A stretch of 54,996 nt of DNA from Bacteroidales bacterium (GCA_016936595.1 JAFGXO010000006.1:1-54996), one strand, 5' to 3'. Shown: positions 44,458 through 53,364, counted from the stretch's first letter. Notes: a model not told the origin generated them from the sequence alone. Made by a program: numbers and translations.

Positions 44458-46263
44458 TCACTCATTTTTTAAAGCATTGTAAACAATATTTCCTTTATGA
44501 GTACCAATTAGCTCGTAAAGTTCATCAATAGAAGCTTCTTTAATTTTTTCAGGACTGCCAAAATGTTGTAATAATTTTTGCATTGATTTTTCACCAATAC
44601 CTTCAATACTATTAATTCTACTATTGATCATCGCTTTACCTCTAATTTGACGATGAAAAGTAATGCCAAATCTGTGAGCCTCATCTCTTGCTTGCTGAAT
44701 AATTTTTAAAGTTGGTGAATTTTTATCTAAATATAAAGGATAAGGATCATTAGGTCTGAAAATTTCCTCCAACCTTTTTGCTATTGAAATTAATTCAACT
44801 TTGTCTTCTATGCCAAGTTCAATTAAACTTTCTAAAGCATGAGACAACTGTCCTTTACCTCCATCAATTACAATAAGTTGCGGCAAAGGTTGTTGTTCAT
44901 CAATCAAACGTTTATAACGTCTATAAACAACTTCTTTCATCGAAGCAAAATCATCTGCTCCTACAACAGTTTTGATGTTAAATTTTCTGTAGTCTTTTTT
45001 ACTTGGCTTACCATTTTTAAAAACCACACAAGCAGCAACAGGGTGTGTGCCCTGAATATTAGAATTATCAAAACATTCAATATGAGCAGGGACTTCGGCA
45101 AGGTTTAAGTCTTTTTGCATTTTCTCCAAAATTTCATTAACTCGTCGATTGGGATCCACTTGGTTACGTTGTCGTTCTTTTTCTAATCTATAATATTTTA
45201 AATTTCTTTCAGATAAAGACAAAAGTTCCTTTTTTACACCACGTTGCGGGATTTTAAAAATAACCCCATCAAACACAATATCAATTTCAAAAGGAACTAT
45301 AATTTCTTTAGCATTACTAATTCCTTGTTGAATATTTTCACGAATATCAACAATAGCCTGTTCTAATATTTCTTTGTCGGTTTCATCTAATTGTTTTTTA
45401 ACTTCCGAAGAATATGCTTGAACAATTTTACCACTTACAAGCTTCAAAAAATTAATATAGGCATATTTTTCAGAAGAAGAAATTGAAAACACATCAATAT
45501 TATTAACGTAAGCACTTACTACCGTTGATTTACTTTGATAATTTTCAAGCAATTCAAGATTATATTTTAATTGCTCAGCCTTTTCAAAATCCAAAATCTC
45601 AGCAGCCTTAAACATTTGATCTTTAACATAAGTTATAACAGAACCAACTTTGCCTTTCAAAATTTTTCTAATGAGTTCAATATTTATCAAATAATCTTCT
45701 TCGGTTTGTTTGCCAATGCAAGCACCCTCACAATTTTTAATATGAAATTGCAAACACTCTTTAAATTTTGAAGCATTAATATTTTCAACACTTAAGTTCA
45801 ATTTACAAGTTCTAATTTTATAAATTTTTTTAAACATTGAAACGATTGTACGAACGAGACTTACAGAGGTGTAAGGACCAAAATATTCAGATCCGTCGTT
45901 AACAAGATGCCGTGTATAAAAAACTCGGGGGAAAGGTTCATTTTTAATAACAATCCACGGATAACTTTTATCATCTTTGAGTTGAATATTATACTTAGGT
46001 TTATATTTTTTAATCAAAGTATTTTCAAGCAAAAAGGCATCAGTTTCAGTTTCAACAGTTATATATTTTAAATCAAATATTTGTCGAACCAACAACACTG
46101 TTTTAGTTCTGTCTAAAGTTTTATTAAAATAAGACGAAACCCTATTTTTTAAATTTTTAGCCTTCCCCACATAAATAATATTATTCATTTGATCAAAAAA
46201 TTGATAAATTCCGGGCTTTTGAGGCAAATTTAAAGCAAGATTTTTAAGTTCGTCTTTATTCAT
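44458..46263 (-). CDS. uvrC: Excinuclease ABC subunit C
   Basis: The 601-residue nuclease makes both incisions in nucleotide excision repair with UvrB bound to damaged DNA. The GIY-YIG domain is at the N-terminus (KPGIYQFFD, then IIYVGKAKNLKNRVSSYFN). A UVR motif lies near 205-235 (AAEILDFEKAEQLKYNLELL). The C-terminal endonuclease contains HIECFDNSNIQGTHPVAACV and VIDGGKGQLSHA, followed by a helix-hairpin-helix pair (INSIEGIGEKSMQKLLQHFG). I use ATG at 46263; a codon six residues upstream is also in frame. Confidence 0.95.
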   Translation of the reverse strand: MNKDELKNLALNLPQKPGIYQFFDQMNNIIYVGKAKNLKNRVSSYFNKTLDRTKTVLLVRQIFDLKYITVETETDAFLLENTLIKKYKPKYNIQLKDDKSYPWIVIKNEPFPRVFYTRHLVNDGSEYFGPYTSVSLVRTIVSMFKKIYKIRTCKLNLSVENINASKFKECLQFHIKNCEGACIGKQTEEDYLINIELIRKILKGKVGSVITYVKDQMFKAAEILDFEKAEQLKYNLELLENYQSKSTVVSAYVNNIDVFSISSSEKYAYINFLKLVSGKIVQAYSSEVKKQLDETDKEILEQAIVDIRENIQQGISNAKEIIVPFEIDIVFDGVIFKIPQRGVKKELLSLSERNLKYYRLEKERQRNQVDPNRRVNEILEKMQKDLNLAEVPAHIECFDNSNIQGTHPVAACVVFKNGKPSKKDYRKFNIKTVVGADDFASMKEVVYRRYKRLIDEQQPLPQLIVIDGGKGQLSHALESLIELGIEDKVELISIAKRLEEIFRPNDPYPLYLDKNSPTLKIIQQARDEAHRFGITFHRQIRGKAMINSRINSIEGIGEKSMQKLLQHFGSPEKIKEASIDELYELIGTHKGNIVYNALKNE

Positions 46264-46390
46264 AACAGCAAAATTAAACAAAAAGAAATAATTGAAATAT
46301 TAATAATAATGTAAAAAAATAAAAAAACAAACACAAAAACGTAAATAATAGGGATTTAACAAACTTATCAACAAAATTTTTTAGAAAAAA

Positions 46391-46420
46391 TTGGTTTTAA
46401 AAAAATAAGTGTTACTTTTG
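46391..46420 (+). promoter_or_regulatory. Promoter of the rplM-rpsI(-rpsB-tsf) ribosomal operon
   Basis: TTG at 46391-46393 and TACTTTTG at 46413-46420 are separated by 19 nt, a textbook Bacteroidota arrangement. It lies 47 nt upstream of the rplM start. Confidence 0.65.
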
Positions 46421-46467
46421 CAAGTCCAAAAAAACAATAGAGTTAGTAACTATCAAAATAGAAAAAC

Positions 46468-46923
46468 GTGGATACATTAAGTTATAAAACAGTATCAGCC
46501 AACAGAGAAACCGTTCAAAAAGAATGGATTTTAATTGATGCAAGCGAAGAAATATTAGGACGTTTAGCATCAAAAGTTGCCTTTGTTTTGCGTGGAAAAC
46601 ACAAAACAAGCTTCACAACACATGTTGATTGTGGAGATAATGTAGTGATAATAAACGCAGAAAAAGTAAAATTAACCGGCAAAAAAATGACCGATAAAGT
46701 ATATATCCGTCATACAGGTTATCCGGGAGGACAAAGAAAAGAAAGCCCTGTGCAAGTGTTAGATAAAGACCCTCGCAGACTGATAGAAAGAGCAGTTCGC
46801 GGCATGTTACCTAAAAACAGATTAGGTCGTAAAATTTTTCATAACATGAAAGTTTACGCAGGAACAGAACACCCACATGAGGCTCAAAATCCTAAATTAA
46901 TAAAACTTGAAGAAATAAAATAA
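46468..46923 (+). CDS. rplM: Ribosomal protein uL13
   Basis: The 151-residue 50S protein shows KEWILIDASEEILGRLASKV at the N-terminus, HVDCGDNVVIINAEKVKLTG in the middle, and AVRGMLPKNRLGR near the end, all typical of uL13. The start is GTG at 46468, giving MDTLSYKTVSANRETV, which matches the Bacteroidota N-terminal extension. rpsI follows after 5 bp, as in most bacteria. Confidence 0.97.
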   Translation: MDTLSYKTVSANRETVQKEWILIDASEEILGRLASKVAFVLRGKHKTSFTTHVDCGDNVVIINAEKVKLTGKKMTDKVYIRHTGYPGGQRKESPVQVLDKDPRRLIERAVRGMLPKNRLGRKIFHNMKVYAGTEHPHEAQNPKLIKLEEIK

Positions 46924-46928
46924 TAAAC

Positions 46929-47318
46929 ATGGAAGGAATAATTAACACCACGGGCAGAAGAAAATCAGCAATTGCAAGACTGTATTTGTCGGAAGGAGAA
47001 GGAAATATTCTAATCAACGGCGAAAAAATGGCAGATTTTTTCCGCGATGATCGCTATCAATATGTTGTTATGCAACCCCTTAACTTATTAGAAGTTGCAG
47101 ACAAATATGATATCAAAATCAACGTAAAAGGCGGAGGAATAACCGGACAAGCAGAAGCAATCAGATTAGGTATTGCCAGAGCTTTAGTAGAAGTTGATGC
47201 AGAAAACAAATCAGAACTTCGTAAAGCAGGCTTCTTAACTCGCGACCCTCGTGCCAAAGAGCGTAAGAAACCCGGACAACCAAGTGCTCGTAAACAATTT
47301 CAATTTTCAAAACGTTAA
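46929..47318 (+). CDS. rpsI: Ribosomal protein uS9
   Basis: The 129-residue 30S protein contains NTTGRRKSAIARLYLSEGEG, the glycine-rich GGGITGQAEAIRLGIARAL, and the terminal basic tail ARKQFQFSKR that reaches the P-site tRNA. It is co-transcribed with rplM. A structured 104-bp gap with a two-tier hairpin separates it from rpsB. Confidence 0.97.
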   Translation: MEGIINTTGRRKSAIARLYLSEGEGNILINGEKMADFFRDDRYQYVVMQPLNLLEVADKYDIKINVKGGGITGQAEAIRLGIARALVEVDAENKSELRKAGFLTRDPRAKERKKPGQPSARKQFQFSKR

Positions 47319-47335
47319 TCATTATTTAGTATCCA

Positions 47336-47376
47336 AATTGTTAAGACTTTTGACGTATCAAAACTACTTGACAATT
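47336..47376 (+). promoter_or_regulatory. Two-tier hairpin in the rpsB leader
   Basis: The outer arms AATTGTTAAG (47336-47345) and CTTGACAATT (47367-47376) pair over 10 bp with one G-U. The inner arms TTTTGA (47348-47353) and TCAAAA (47358-47363) pair over 6 bp around CGTA. There is no T-tract after it, so it is not a standard terminator. Its position ahead of rpsB suggests ribosomal-protein autoregulation (inference). Confidence 0.5.
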
Positions 47377-47396
47377 GCTTAATCGGAAGGTAAAAA

Positions 47397-47453
47397 ATGA
47401 TAGTAAAAAATCAAAAAAAATTATGCAAAGACCTACTTTTCAACAATTATTAG
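47397..47453 (+). other. Short upstream ORF overlapping the rpsB start
   Basis: An 18-codon frame opens at ATG 47397, preceded by GGAAGG at 47385-47390, a Shine-Dalgarno-like site that is rare in this window. It ends in TAG at 47451-47453, 28 bp inside rpsB in another frame. It may be a chance frame or a translational control element. Confidence 0.3.
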
Positions 47454-48223
47454 ATGCAGGTGTACATTTTGGTCACCTAAAACGTAAATGGAATCCCGCA
47501 ATGGCACCATATATTTTTATGGAACGCAACGGTATTCACATCATCGACTTACACAAAACAATTGCAAAATTAGACGAAGCTGCCGCAGCATTAAAACAAA
47601 TTGCTAAATCAGGTAGAGATATTCTTTTTGTTGCAACAAAAAAACAAGCAAAAGAAATTATTGCTTCTAAAGTATCAGCCGTTGGCATGCCTTACATAAC
47701 AGAACGTTGGTGGGGAGGAATGCTTACAAACTTTTCAACATTACGTAGAGCGATTAAAAAAATTGCTACAATAGAAAAAATGGAAAAAAACGGTACTTTT
47801 GATAAACTTTCAAAAAGAGAAAGACTTCAACTTACTCGCGAAAAAGACAAACTTGTAAAACGATTAGGAAGTGTTACAGATATGACAAAACTTCCGGCTG
47901 CTATTTTTGTAGTTGACGTTTTAAAAGAAAAAATTGCTGTTAAAGAAGCCCAAAAACTATTAATGCCTATTTTTGCAATGGTAGATACTAACTCTAATCC
48001 TAGAGGTATTGATTATGTTGTTCCTTCAAACGATGATGCATCTCAATCAATCGAAATTGTTGTAGGTGTTCTAACTCAAGCAATAAAAGAAGGTTTGGCA
48101 GAAAGAAAAGCAGAAAAAGACAAACAAGTTTCTGAAAAGAAAGCCAAAGCTCCAATAAAAAAATCGGATGATACCGAAAATGAACCGAAAGCCGAACTTC
48201 AAAATAATGAAGAATCAGAATAA
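47423..48223 (+). CDS. rpsB: Ribosomal protein uS2
   Basis: The 266-residue 30S protein begins RPTFQQLLDAGVHFGHLKRK and contains RWWGGMLTNFSTLRRAIKKI and PIFAMVDTNSNPRGIDYVVPS, all diagnostic for uS2. The C-terminus carries a lysine/glutamate-rich tail of about 40 residues, common in Bacteroidota S2. I use ATG at 47423; the frame extends back to 47375, but the extra lysine-rich residues are not part of uS2. tsf follows after a hairpin-containing 71-bp gap. Confidence 0.96.
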   Translation: MQRPTFQQLLDAGVHFGHLKRKWNPAMAPYIFMERNGIHIIDLHKTIAKLDEAAAALKQIAKSGRDILFVATKKQAKEIIASKVSAVGMPYITERWWGGMLTNFSTLRRAIKKIATIEKMEKNGTFDKLSKRERLQLTREKDKLVKRLGSVTDMTKLPAAIFVVDVLKEKIAVKEAQKLLMPIFAMVDTNSNPRGIDYVVPSNDDASQSIEIVVGVLTQAIKEGLAERKAEKDKQVSEKKAKAPIKKSDDTENEPKAELQNNEESE

Positions 48224-48227
48224 TATA

Positions 48228-48255
48228 TTAAGGCTGTTCGATTGAGCAGCCTTAA
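48228..48255 (+). terminator. Hairpin between rpsB and tsf (terminator or attenuator)
   Basis: TTAAGGCTGTTC (48228-48239) and GAGCAGCCTTAA (48244-48255) pair over 12 bp with one G-U around GATT. The tail ATTTTAAATCTTAATTTT is fairly T-rich. It could be a partial terminator that tunes EF-Ts relative to S2. Confidence 0.65.
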
Positions 48256-48294
48256 ATTTTAAATCTTAATTTTCAAAACTAAAAAAATAACAAA

Positions 48295-49128
48295 ATGGCT
48301 AATATTTCTGCTGCCGAAGTAGCAAAACTAAGAAAAATGACAGGTGCCGGTATGATGGACTGCAAAAAGGCACTTAGTGAAACTAACGGAGATTTTGATG
48401 CTGCTATTGAATTACTTAGAAAAAAAGGTCAAAAAGTAGCAAATAATCGTGCCGATCGTGAAGCATCTGAAGGTGTTGTTCTAGCTGCTACATCTACTAA
48501 CAATAAAATTGCTTACATGGTTTCTTTAAATTGTGAAACTGATTTTGTTGCAAAAAACGAAGATTTTATTAATAGAGCACAAGATATTTTAGATGTTGCT
48601 GTTAAAAATAATCCTGCAAATATTGATGAACTAAAGCAACTAAAACTTTCGAATGATTTAACTATCAGTGAAATGATAATTGAAGCAACTGGAGTTATTG
48701 GTGAAAAAGTTGAACTTTCATTTTACGATAAAGTTGAAGGTGGAACAAGCGGTTTTTATATTCATTCCGACAAAAAAGTAGGAACTATTGTTGCTATGAA
48801 CCTTGAAGGAGTTGAAGACGAAATTATTAAAAACGTTGCAATGCAAGCAACTGCAATGGTACCTGTTGCTCTTGACGAAAATTCTGTTCCTCAAGATGTT
48901 ATTGAAAAAGAACTTGAAATTGGAAAAGAATTAGCTATTAACGAAGGCAAACCTGCTGAAATGGCTGAAAAAATAGCAAGAGGACGTTTAGGTAAATTCT
49001 TCAAAGAAAGCACTTTACTTAATCAAACTTTTGTTAAAGACAATAAATCTACTGTTAAAGATTATTTAAAATCTGTTAACAAAGATCTTACTGCTACAGC
49101 ATTTAAGCGTTTTAGTTTAAGAGACTAA
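48295..49128 (+). CDS. tsf: Translation elongation factor Ts
   Basis: The 277-residue nucleotide-exchange factor recharges EF-Tu. The N-terminal UBA-like domain has AEVAKLRKMTGAGMMDCKKA. The core contains VSLNCETDFVAKNEDF, the EF-Tu-binding motif. The C-terminal GRLGKFFKESTLLNQTFVKD is typical. It is last in the ribosomal operon and is followed by a perfect palindromic terminator. Confidence 0.97.
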   Translation: MANISAAEVAKLRKMTGAGMMDCKKALSETNGDFDAAIELLRKKGQKVANNRADREASEGVVLAATSTNNKIAYMVSLNCETDFVAKNEDFINRAQDILDVAVKNNPANIDELKQLKLSNDLTISEMIIEATGVIGEKVELSFYDKVEGGTSGFYIHSDKKVGTIVAMNLEGVEDEIIKNVAMQATAMVPVALDENSVPQDVIEKELEIGKELAINEGKPAEMAEKIARGRLGKFFKESTLLNQTFVKDNKSTVKDYLKSVNKDLTATAFKRFSLRD

Positions 49129-49153
49129 TAATTTAATAATCATTACATATTAT

Positions 49154-49187
49154 AAAAAAACACAGAAAAATTTTTCTGTGTTTTTTT
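49154..49187. terminator. Perfect-palindrome bidirectional terminator after tsf
   Basis: Positions 49154-49170 (A7, CACAG, A5) and 49171-49187 (T5, CTGTG, T7) are exact inverse complements, a 17-bp palindrome. A-rich and T-rich ends let it terminate tsf and the convergent TIGR01777 gene, whose stop codon touches it. Confidence 0.85.
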
Positions 49188-50086
49188 TATAATTTAGATA
49201 AAACAGCATTTAAGTCGTCTTTAAAAATAAAACCGGTTTTAACTAATTTCCCCGAAGAAACCCTACTACCATACAACAAGAGCGACGACATTTTACCGTA
49301 CATTGCCTTTAAAACAAATTCCGGTACATTTGGCATAAAAAAAGGTTTTTGTAAACTTTTAGCAAGTACTTGCATAAACTCTTTGTTTGTAATATGAATG
49401 GGCGAAACAGCATTATAAACCCCCTTTAATTGTATGTTTTCAATACTATAAACAAATAACCGCACTAAGTCATCTAAACTTATCCATGGCATATACTGAT
49501 TTCCTTGCCCTAAAGCAGAACCAATCCCTTTTTTTGTAACATTAAGCATTTTAGGTAAAGCACCACCATTAGAAGACAAAACAACACCAATCCTAAATTT
49601 TAGAACTCTATTAGCAAAAGGAATAAGTTCATCAACAGCATTTTCCCATTTTTTAACAACATCAGATAAAAAATCTTTTCCGGCATCATCGTCTTCATAA
49701 AAAAGTTTATCAGAAGTAAATGTTCCATAATAACCAATAGCTGAAGCAGATATAAAATCAAAATCTTTTTTATTCAATTCAATAAACTTAGACTTTAGTA
49801 GTTCAACAGATTTTACCCTACTCTGTATAATTTTTAACTTCTGTTCTTTAGTCCATTTTTTATTGCTTATATTTTCACCAACTAAATTAACAATAACATC
49901 AGCAAATTTAATAGCATTTATATCTATCTCATTTTTTGTATAATCCCAAAAAAAACATTTAACATTAGCATTAGCTGTTTTTTTCCTTGATAAAATACCA
50001 ACATTATATCCTTTATCAATCAAAACTTTTGTTAATTTTGAACCAACAAGACCAGTACCACCTGTTATTAAAATATTTTTATTCAT
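49187..50086 (-). CDS. TIGR01777-family SDR epimerase/dehydratase-like protein
   Basis: The 299-residue protein has the extended-SDR fold of TIGR01777 (YfcH-like) proteins. It opens NILITGGTGLVGSKLTKVLI and contains VIVNLVGENISNKKWTKEQK, ISASAIGYYG, and VLKFRIGVVLSSNGGALPKM with PWISLDDLVRLFVYSIEN. A C-terminal DUF1731-like tail is present. The biochemical substrate of the family is unknown. It overlaps the MarR-type gene upstream by 8 bp and is probably co-transcribed with it. The ATG at 50086 gives the standard first strand. Confidence 0.88.
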   Translation of the reverse strand: MNKNILITGGTGLVGSKLTKVLIDKGYNVGILSRKKTANANVKCFFWDYTKNEIDINAIKFADVIVNLVGENISNKKWTKEQKLKIIQSRVKSVELLKSKFIELNKKDFDFISASAIGYYGTFTSDKLFYEDDDAGKDFLSDVVKKWENAVDELIPFANRVLKFRIGVVLSSNGGALPKMLNVTKKGIGSALGQGNQYMPWISLDDLVRLFVYSIENIQLKGVYNAVSPIHITNKEFMQVLAKSLQKPFFMPNVPEFVLKAMYGKMSSLLLYGSRVSSGKLVKTGFIFKDDLNAVLSKL

Positions 50087-50747
50087 TATCAATATATTTT
50101 TTCATTAAATCAGAAATATCAGTATCTCTATCATTGGCATGAATATTCCAATGAAAAAAAGACAGTTTTTTCATAATAACAAGAACCTCTTTTAATTCAT
50201 CATCAAACAAATTTCCTTTAATAATTTGAGCAACTTTGTACATTTCAGAAAAAGCTAAAATAATTTGCTCATACCCCAAAGCCGATAATTTAACTCTTTT
50301 TGCACGCCCATCATCAGGATCTTTATATTCTTCTATTAAATTATGTTTAATTAAACGTCTAAGAACTTCGCTTCCTGTAGAAATTTCTAAAAGATGCCTA
50401 TTTATTAACTCTGATTTTAATAAACTTTTTTCTTTAACTAGTGTTGCCAAAAAGCTAAACTCATCAATCGAATTTAAACTCGTATCTTTTAACGCTTTTT
50501 TTAAATAATGCTTAGCAAAGCGATACAAATTAGTTAATAAAGTTGAAAACTCAACTTCCTCAAAATTTTTATAATCTTGATTTTTTTTATCTAAAAAATC
50601 CGGTTTAATTTTATTTATTACTTTTGGCGAATTAAAAACCCTATCTTTAAGATACAAAACAAAAGCCTCAGTATCAGAACCTATATCTGCTTTCTCAAAA
50701 TCGTCTAAATGATTAATTATTTCAACTAAAATTTTATAATTACTCAT
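50079..50747 (-). CDS. MarR-family winged-helix regulator
   Basis: The 222-residue protein carries a MarR-type winged helix at about 115-175: KSELINRHLLEISTGSEVLR as the recognition region and then EYKDPDDGRAKRVKLSALGY as the wing. An N-terminal helical segment of about 60 residues and the C-terminal helices would form the dimer interface. I use ATG at 50747; a -7 element at 50775-50782 (minus) lies just upstream and excludes the longer frame from 50825. It may control its own operon with the TIGR01777 gene. The ligand is unknown. Confidence 0.82.
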   Translation of the reverse strand: MSNYKILVEIINHLDDFEKADIGSDTEAFVLYLKDRVFNSPKVINKIKPDFLDKKNQDYKNFEEVEFSTLLTNLYRFAKHYLKKALKDTSLNSIDEFSFLATLVKEKSLLKSELINRHLLEISTGSEVLRRLIKHNLIEEYKDPDDGRAKRVKLSALGYEQIILAFSEMYKVAQIIKGNLFDDELKEVLVIMKKLSFFHWNIHANDRDTDISDLMKKYIDNE

Positions 50748-50774
50748 AATAATATTGTTTTCGTAGTAATTTTG

Positions 50775-50782
50775 CAAATTTA
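50775..50782 (-). promoter_or_regulatory. Candidate -7 element for the MarR-TIGR01777 operon
   Basis: TAAATTTG followed by C on the minus strand matches TAnnTTTG. It predicts a leader of about 20 nt to the ATG at 50747. Confidence 0.42.
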
Positions 50783-50903
50783 ATACAAAACTGAAACAAA
50801 TAAAATCAAAAAAACAAAAAAACAAAAATAAATTTTAAAAAATTTAAGAAAAACACTATCAGAAAATGAGGTATTATAGAGTTTATAATTTGGAGTAATT
50901 TAA

Positions 50904-50911
50904 TATCTTTG
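50904..50911 (+). promoter_or_regulatory. Candidate -7 element for holB-ricT-gldH-trmB
   Basis: TATCTTTG followed by C matches TAnnTTTG and predicts a leader of about 106 nt to the GTG at 51024. Within the leader TTTTGTGT (50922-50929) can pair with ACACAAAA (50955-50962). Confidence 0.45.
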
Positions 50912-51023
50912 CAAATTGGTATTTTGTGTATATTAAAGATAAGAATATTTAGAGACACAAAAATATAAAATATTAAAAGCAAAAAAGCAATTTTACATAT
51001 AAAATTAAACAAATTTACAAAAA

Positions 51024-52175
51024 GTGCAATTTAAAGACATAGTAGGACATATAAATATTAAAAAAAAACTAATAGAAACTGTTACAAAAAACAGAATTAG
51101 TCATGCTCAACTATTTTTAGGAAACGAAGGATCGGGTAAAATGTCTTTAGCATTAGCTTATGCACAATATGTAAATTGTGAAAATCCAACAGAAACAGAC
51201 TCTTGTGGAGAATGTAAATCATGCAAAAAAATTCAAAAAATTGCACACCCTGATTTGCACTTTGTTTATCCGGTAGTAAGAACTCCAAAATTTTCAAAAC
51301 CTGTTAGTACAGATTTTATAGATAAATGGCGTGAATTTTTAGATAAAAACAAACACTTAAGCTACAATGATTGGCTTAATTTTATTGGAACCGATAATTT
51401 ACAAGGAAGTATTTATGCACAAGAAAGCCAAGAAATAATTAGAATAGTAAATTTAAAAACATTTGAAGCAAAATACAAAATTCTGATTATTTACATGCCC
51501 GAAAAAATGAATATTTCGGCATCAAATAAACTTTTAAAGGCAATTGAAGAACCACCTCCAAACACACTTTTTATTTTAGTTTCGGAAGATGAATCTCAAA
51601 TAATAACAACAATACGATCAAGAACCCAACTTATAAAAATTGAAAATTTATCACAAGAAGAAATTATTATTGAATTAAGTAAAAACTATGAATTTGCAGA
51701 TAATCAATTAATTACAGAAACAGCAAAAATTGCAAACGGCAATTATATTTATGCAAAAAACATAGTTGAAGACGAATTAAATCCACAGGAATCGTCAAAA
51801 TTACAAAGCTTTAATTATTTTAGCACAATGATGAGAGCCGCTTATGGGCTTAAAATAAATGAAATTATCACCCTAAGCAATAATTTAAGTACTCTTGGAC
51901 GAGAAAAACAAAAAGAATTCCTTATTTATTCAAACAGAATGATTAGAGAAAATTTTATTTTAAATGAAACGAAACAACATACCGATTTAAACTACTTAAC
52001 AAAAAAAGAACTTGAATTTTCTTCAAAATTCAGTATTTTTATTACAGAAAAAAACATTTTTGAGCTACATGAAGAATTTAACAAAGCATATGCAGATATA
52101 GAACGAAATGCATCGGCAAAAATTCTATTCTTAGACCTTATTCTAAAAATAGCTCAACTTCTCAAAAAAAAATAA
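51024..52175 (+). CDS. holB: DNA polymerase III delta-prime-type clamp-loader subunit
   Basis: The 383-residue AAA+ protein opens QFKDIVGHINIKKKLIETVT and has a Walker A-like GNEGSGKMSLALAYAQYV, a zinc-binding set CGECKSCKKI, and late LLKAIEEPPPNTLFILVSED, the delta-prime signature. It is part of the clamp loader that places beta-clamps on DNA. The start is GTG at 51024, with no ATG available before the first strand. It lies 1 bp upstream of ricT, so translation is probably coupled. Confidence 0.9.
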   Translation: MQFKDIVGHINIKKKLIETVTKNRISHAQLFLGNEGSGKMSLALAYAQYVNCENPTETDSCGECKSCKKIQKIAHPDLHFVYPVVRTPKFSKPVSTDFIDKWREFLDKNKHLSYNDWLNFIGTDNLQGSIYAQESQEIIRIVNLKTFEAKYKILIIYMPEKMNISASNKLLKAIEEPPPNTLFILVSEDESQIITTIRSRTQLIKIENLSQEEIIIELSKNYEFADNQLITETAKIANGNYIYAKNIVEDELNPQESSKLQSFNYFSTMMRAAYGLKINEIITLSNNLSTLGREKQKEFLIYSNRMIRENFILNETKQHTDLNYLTKKELEFSSKFSIFITEKNIFELHEEFNKAYADIERNASAKILFLDLILKIAQLLKKK

Positions 52176-52176
52176 C

Positions 52177-53364
52177 ATGAATAACTTTGACAACTATATA
52201 TTATCAACAAGAGGCTGTATTATTCCCGACACCGAAGAAGCACAGTGCTGCTTGCCAACAACTACAAACAGCCTTCACTGTTTTGCTTGGGCAGAAGATA
52301 TAAAAACCAGTTTTAGTACAAAAAACTTAGTAGAAATAAGATTTAAAAATAATCGAAAAGATATTTTTTATAATCACGAAGAATTATTTTTAAAAACCGG
52401 AGACATTGTAGCAGTTGAAGCTCCAACCGGGCACGACATAGGCATTGTTAATTTAATTGGCGAAGAAATATTTTGGCAACTAAAAAAACAAGAAAATCCG
52501 GAGTATTTTCCCAAAATATACAGAAAAGTTAAACCTGTTGATATTGAAAAATGGAAAAAAGCAGTCGAACGAGAAATAATAGTACTTACAAGAACAAAAG
52601 AAATTATAGAAGATTTAAGTTTAAAAATGAAACTTGGAGACGTAGAATTTCAAGGAGATAATTCAAAAGCTACTTTTTACTATACCGCCGATGAAAGAGT
52701 TGATTTTAGAGAACTAATAAAAATACTTGCATCTGAATTTAAAATAAGAATTGAAATGCGACAAATAGGAGCACGTCAGGAATCTTCTAAAATTGGAGGT
52801 ATTGGAACTTGTGGATTAGAATTATGCTGCGTAAAATGGAAAAGAAAATTTGATTCAGTTACAACAAATTCAGCAAGATTTCAAGAGCTTTCGCTAAACC
52901 CATCAAAATTAGCTGGACAATGCGGAAAACTAAAATGCTGTTTAAATTACGAAGTTAACGCATATATTGAAGCCAGAAAAGGTTTTCCGGAAACGTCAAT
53001 AACATTAAAAACTAAAGAAGGTAATGCCTATTTCCAAAAAAGTGATGTTTTTAAAAAAATTCTTTGGTATTCATTTGACCCCGAAAATTCAGTTAATATT
53101 ACGCCTTTAACAATTGAAAGAGTTGATGAAATAATTGAAATAAACAAAAAAGGAGAAATACCCGACACTTTGCTGCAAAACAATTTAGAATTAGCCGATT
53201 TAATTAGTAATAAACACAATATTCAAATAACAAAAGAAGAAATTGACAAAAGCAAAGAAGACGCAAACTTGAAAAAAATTGCTAATAAAAACAACAAAAA
53301 AAGAAATCAACGACAATACCGAAACAAAAAAAGAAAAAATCAAAATCCAAAAAATGAGAAATAA
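52177..53364 (+). CDS. ricT: RicT/PSP1-domain protein (YaaT-like)
   Basis: The 395-residue protein contains the PSP1 domain of RicT, a subunit of the Ric complex that in Bacillus carries iron-sulfur clusters and affects RNA processing. Landmarks are VEIRFKNNRKDIFYN near 50, and the cysteine motif GIGTCGLELCCVKW and then AGQCGKLKCCLNYE. In Bacteroidota it is routinely adjacent to gldH, as here. The C-terminus is a lysine/asparagine-rich low-complexity tail of about 60 residues that overlaps the gldH start by 11 bp. Confidence 0.92.
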   Translation: MNNFDNYILSTRGCIIPDTEEAQCCLPTTTNSLHCFAWAEDIKTSFSTKNLVEIRFKNNRKDIFYNHEELFLKTGDIVAVEAPTGHDIGIVNLIGEEIFWQLKKQENPEYFPKIYRKVKPVDIEKWKKAVEREIIVLTRTKEIIEDLSLKMKLGDVEFQGDNSKATFYYTADERVDFRELIKILASEFKIRIEMRQIGARQESSKIGGIGTCGLELCCVKWKRKFDSVTTNSARFQELSLNPSKLAGQCGKLKCCLNYEVNAYIEARKGFPETSITLKTKEGNAYFQKSDVFKKILWYSFDPENSVNITPLTIERVDEIIEINKKGEIPDTLLQNNLELADLISNKHNIQITKEEIDKSKEDANLKKIANKNNKKRNQRQYRNKKRKNQNPKNEK

